NCBI GenBank assembly: GCA_947629035.1
Contig: CANRCE010000009.1
Location: 1-33,460 of the forward strand
DNA from: an uncultured Bacilli bacterium
Lineage (GTDB): Bacteria; Bacillota_I; Bacilli_A; RF39; UBA660
DNA: 33,460 nt
Reading direction: 5' to 3'
Part shown: positions 31,692 to 33,460 of the stretch, in pieces
Numbering within the stretch: the first letter of the stretch is position 1
How the letters are laid out: each line of letters starts with the position of its first letter
Made by a program: the position numbers and the translations under genes
Notes under the pieces: generated by a model
What the model saw: only the letters and a program-made list of their open reading frames with translations
What the model was told of the DNA's origin: nothing
The model's database searches: none

Positions 31692-32109
31692 TATTTTGAT
31701 TGTTAATAACCTATATAAAACTTATCACAATCTTGAGGGCGAAACAATTGCTATTGATAATCTATCATTTAAAGTAAAGGATGGAGAATTTATAGCTATC
31801 GTTGGCCCTTCAGGCTGTGGTAAATCAACCCTTCTATCAATTTTATGTAATTTAGAAGATAAAACAAGTGGTGAAGTTATTTTCCCAATTAAAGATAAAC
31901 AAAAACTAGGCTATATGTTACAACAAGATTGTCTATTTCCATGGCTTACAATATTAGATAATTGTCTTTTAGGATTAAAGGTTCAAAATAAAATTACTAA
32001 AGAGGCTAAAAATAGAGTTATTAAATTACTAGATACTTATGGATTAAAAGATTTTAAAAATAAATATCCAAGTAGTCTATCTGGAGGTATGAAGCAAAGA
32101 GTTCTTTGA
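31684..32109 (+). pseudogene. ABC transporter ATPase, truncated by an insertion
   Basis: The 5' 141 codons of an SsuB/TauB-type ATPase: Walker A GPSGCGKST at 41-49, Q-loop near Q80-Q81, signature LSGGMKQR at 132-139. The homology ends abruptly after RV and the frame stops at 32107. Walker B, the D-loop and the H-loop are missing, so the product cannot hydrolyse ATP. The break coincides with the start of mobile-element sequence. The rest of the ATPase and a permease may continue beyond the window. Confidence 0.85.
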
Positions 32110-32184
32110 ATACTGTGTACACACAAAAATAGTAACAATTAAGTAAGTAACTTATAACTAAAAATAGAAAGATAGAGGTAAAAT

Positions 32185-32580
32185 ATGTTGTTAGATAATA
32201 ATAGGGTTAAAGTAATAAATTTATTAGATATGTTTGATAATTTAAATAATATAGATAAGATAAGACTCGCTATATATATTTTAGAAAATAAAAACTTTGA
32301 TACTAATTTTAATATCAAAGATATAATTATTCTTTTAAAAGAAGTTTTAACAAAATTAGATCCGAGTTATAGTAAGGTAATTGTTAATTTTGCTAAATAT
32401 AAGCACTTATTACTTTTTTCAGCCAAGTATTTAGAGTTGAATTTAGAAGAAAAAAAGAAATTTACAATTGAGATGTTATTTAATATCTATGAAACAGATT
32501 TTAATGATAAAAAAATCAATAAAATGATAAATAAACATTTATATATTTATGATTATTGTTATGTAGTTTTAAATAAATAA
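32185..32580 (+). CDS. Small accessory protein of the inserted element, unknown function
   Basis: A 131-residue, helix-rich, Leu/Ile/Lys/Asn-rich protein with no recognisable domain (MLLDNNRVKVINLLDMF, then VLTKLDPSYSKVIVNFAKY, YLELNLEEKKKFTIEMLF). The ATG has AGAGG 6 nt upstream. It has no signal peptide. Its stop overlaps the open frame of the recombinase remnant, so a deletion may have joined the two. Such small ORFs commonly sit directly before the recombinase gene in these elements. Confidence 0.5.
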   Translation: MLLDNNRVKVINLLDMFDNLNNIDKIRLAIYILENKNFDTNFNIKDIIILLKEVLTKLDPSYSKVIVNFAKYKHLLLFSAKYLELNLEEKKKFTIEMLFNIYETDFNDKKINKMINKHLYIYDYCYVVLNK

Positions 32581-33029
32581 ATAAAATTCAAAAATTTTAT
32601 GAAGAAGAATTAGAAAATTTGAATCCAAAAAAAAAGAAAAATAGATTTAATGAAAAGACTAAAGCATTAGAACATCAAAAAATAGACATAGAAAAACAAA
32701 TATCTAAAACAAAAAACTATTTAAAAAATATTTACGAAGATAAAGTAAATTGTATTATTACAGCTAGACAATTTAAAGATTTAGTTATAGAATATAATAA
32801 GAATGAAGATATATATAACAACCAAATTAAATCTATTACTAATGAAATTACTTATTATAAAATAAAAGAAGAATCGCTAGAAAATAATAAAGAAATATTT
32901 AGTAAATATCAAAAATTAGAAAAGTTAAACAGAGTTATTATCCAAGAATTTATTGATAAGATTTATATTGGTAAATTAAATGAAAAAACAAATAATAGAG
33001 ATATACAAATTAAATGGAATTTTAAATAA
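32577..33029 (+). pseudogene. C-terminal remnant of a large serine recombinase
   Basis: The frame is open from 32577 and shows only the last ~150 residues: a long coiled coil (QKFYEEELENLN, then EKQISKTKNYLKNIYEDKV) and the terminal LNRVIIQEFIDKIYIGKLNEK, typical of TnpX/Tn4451-type recombinases. The N-terminal serine catalytic domain, the recombinase domain and the zinc ribbon are absent. A TTG at 32619 could start a shorter product, but no ribosome site supports it. Not functional as a recombinase. Confidence 0.7.
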
Positions 33030-33077
33030 CTCTCTACTATTACATAACCAAATATTAAAGCGAAAGGATGTGAAAAA

Positions 33078-33410
33078 ATGGAACATAACAAATTAGAAGC
33101 AATTACTAATCTATTTGAGGGCAAAGAAATAAGAAGTGTTTGGGATAGCGAAAAAGAAGATTATTATTTTAGTGTCGTTGATGTTATTAGTGTATTAACA
33201 GAAAGCCCTAGACCAAGAAAATATTGGAATGCTTTAAAAACAAAATTAGATAATGAGGGAAGTCAGTTGTCCTCAAAATTGGGACAACTGAAATTAAAAT
33301 CTCAAAAAGATGGAAAAAATTATTTAACAGATGTTCTAGATACAAAAGGAATACTAAGATTAATTGAATCAGTTCCTTCACCTAAAGCAGAAGTGTTTTG
33401 TACAAAATGA
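33078..33410 (+). pseudogene. BRO-N family (phage antirepressor-type) gene, 3' truncated
   Basis: The first ~105 codons of a BRO-N domain: FEGKEIRSVWDSEKEDYYFSVVDVI, then PRKYWNALKTKL and TDVLDTKGILRLIESVPSPKAE. The usual continuation after PKAE (a conserved helix with F-x-x-W) is replaced by VFCTK and a stop, so the reading frame is broken at about 33392. The ATG has an AAAGG ribosome site. In phages and elements these proteins act as DNA-binding antirepressors. Confidence 0.75.
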
Positions 33411-33460
33411 CATAGTTGTTTTAATGCCATTTAGATAACATACTACGATATTGGCTTGCC

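Larger units (their letters stand above)
32104..33460 (+). mobile_element. Decayed serine-recombinase element inserted in the ABC ATPase gene
   Basis: From the point where the ATPase homology stops, the sequence contains a small accessory ORF, a C-terminal remnant of a large serine recombinase, and a truncated BRO-type gene. A palindrome TGTGTACACA at 32114-32123 lies just inside the left junction and could be part of an attachment site. The right junction is outside the window. The last ~65 bases have no coding assignment. Confidence 0.65.

Noticed and set aside
32619-33029. A stand-alone 136-residue gene starting at TTG
   Set aside because: The same frame is open upstream to 32577 and continues recombinase-type coiled coil, so this is a 5'-deleted remnant rather than a complete gene.

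Overview
The window reads as chromosome from an AT-rich, low-GC Gram-positive bacterium, probably a gut Bacilli/Mollicutes-like relative that keeps a peptidoglycan wall. The evidence is glutamate racemase, a PASTA-domain Ser/Thr kinase and a D,D-carboxypeptidase-type gene, together with TGA used as a real stop codon (response regulator, rsgA), so the code is standard. The taxonomic placement is inference; nothing here fixes a species.

Layout from left to right. Positions 1-593 hold the 3' end of a collagen-like surface protein. Positions 810-2752 are a two-component system on the + strand. From 2814 to 18779 the - strand is devoted to secreted or surface proteins. First comes a four-gene operon (2814-5318) of divergent SipW-signal/TasA-camelysin-like proteins. 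Then comes a tandem array (5512-13856) of five two-gene cassettes encoding ten close paralogues of the same family, each cassette ordered B then A in transcription. Finally there is a two-gene operon (13944-18779): a giant leucine-rich-repeat protein ending in a dockerin-like module, and a membrane-anchored protein beginning with a cohesin-like domain. From 18913 to 24232 lies a housekeeping operon: rlmN, stp, prkC, rsgA, rpe and a very acidic small protein. From 24301 to 30580 are a zinc-ribbon membrane protein, an unknown gene, an operon of a zinc-ribbon/HExxH protein with pcrA and a VanY-like gene, and murI. From 30693 to the end is an NMT1/THI5-type ABC transporter locus whose ATPase gene is cut by the remains of a serine-recombinase element carrying a truncated BRO-type gene.

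The most striking signal is in the cassette array. Each of the five cassettes is preceded by a perfect TTGACA -35 and a perfect TATAAT -10, and the spacer between them is almost entirely an (AT)n tract. The spacers are 17, 21, 17, 17 and 15 bp (10, 12, 10, 10 and 9 repeats), so they differ in 2-bp steps around the 17-bp optimum. This is the architecture of a slipped-strand, promoter-spacer phase switch of the kind known from the Haemophilus influenzae hif pilus genes. Each cassette also ends in its own hairpin terminator that includes the stop codon of its last gene, so the five pairs look like independently switchable transcription units. I infer a combinatorial, phase-variable surface protein or fibre system. 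The window has no SipW-type signal peptidase, so the processing enzyme must lie elsewhere.

A second candidate system is the LRR-dockerin/cohesin-anchor operon. It suggests that a secreted recognition protein is held on the surface by its operon partner, outside any cellulosome context. Its promoter has a fixed, non-repetitive spacer.
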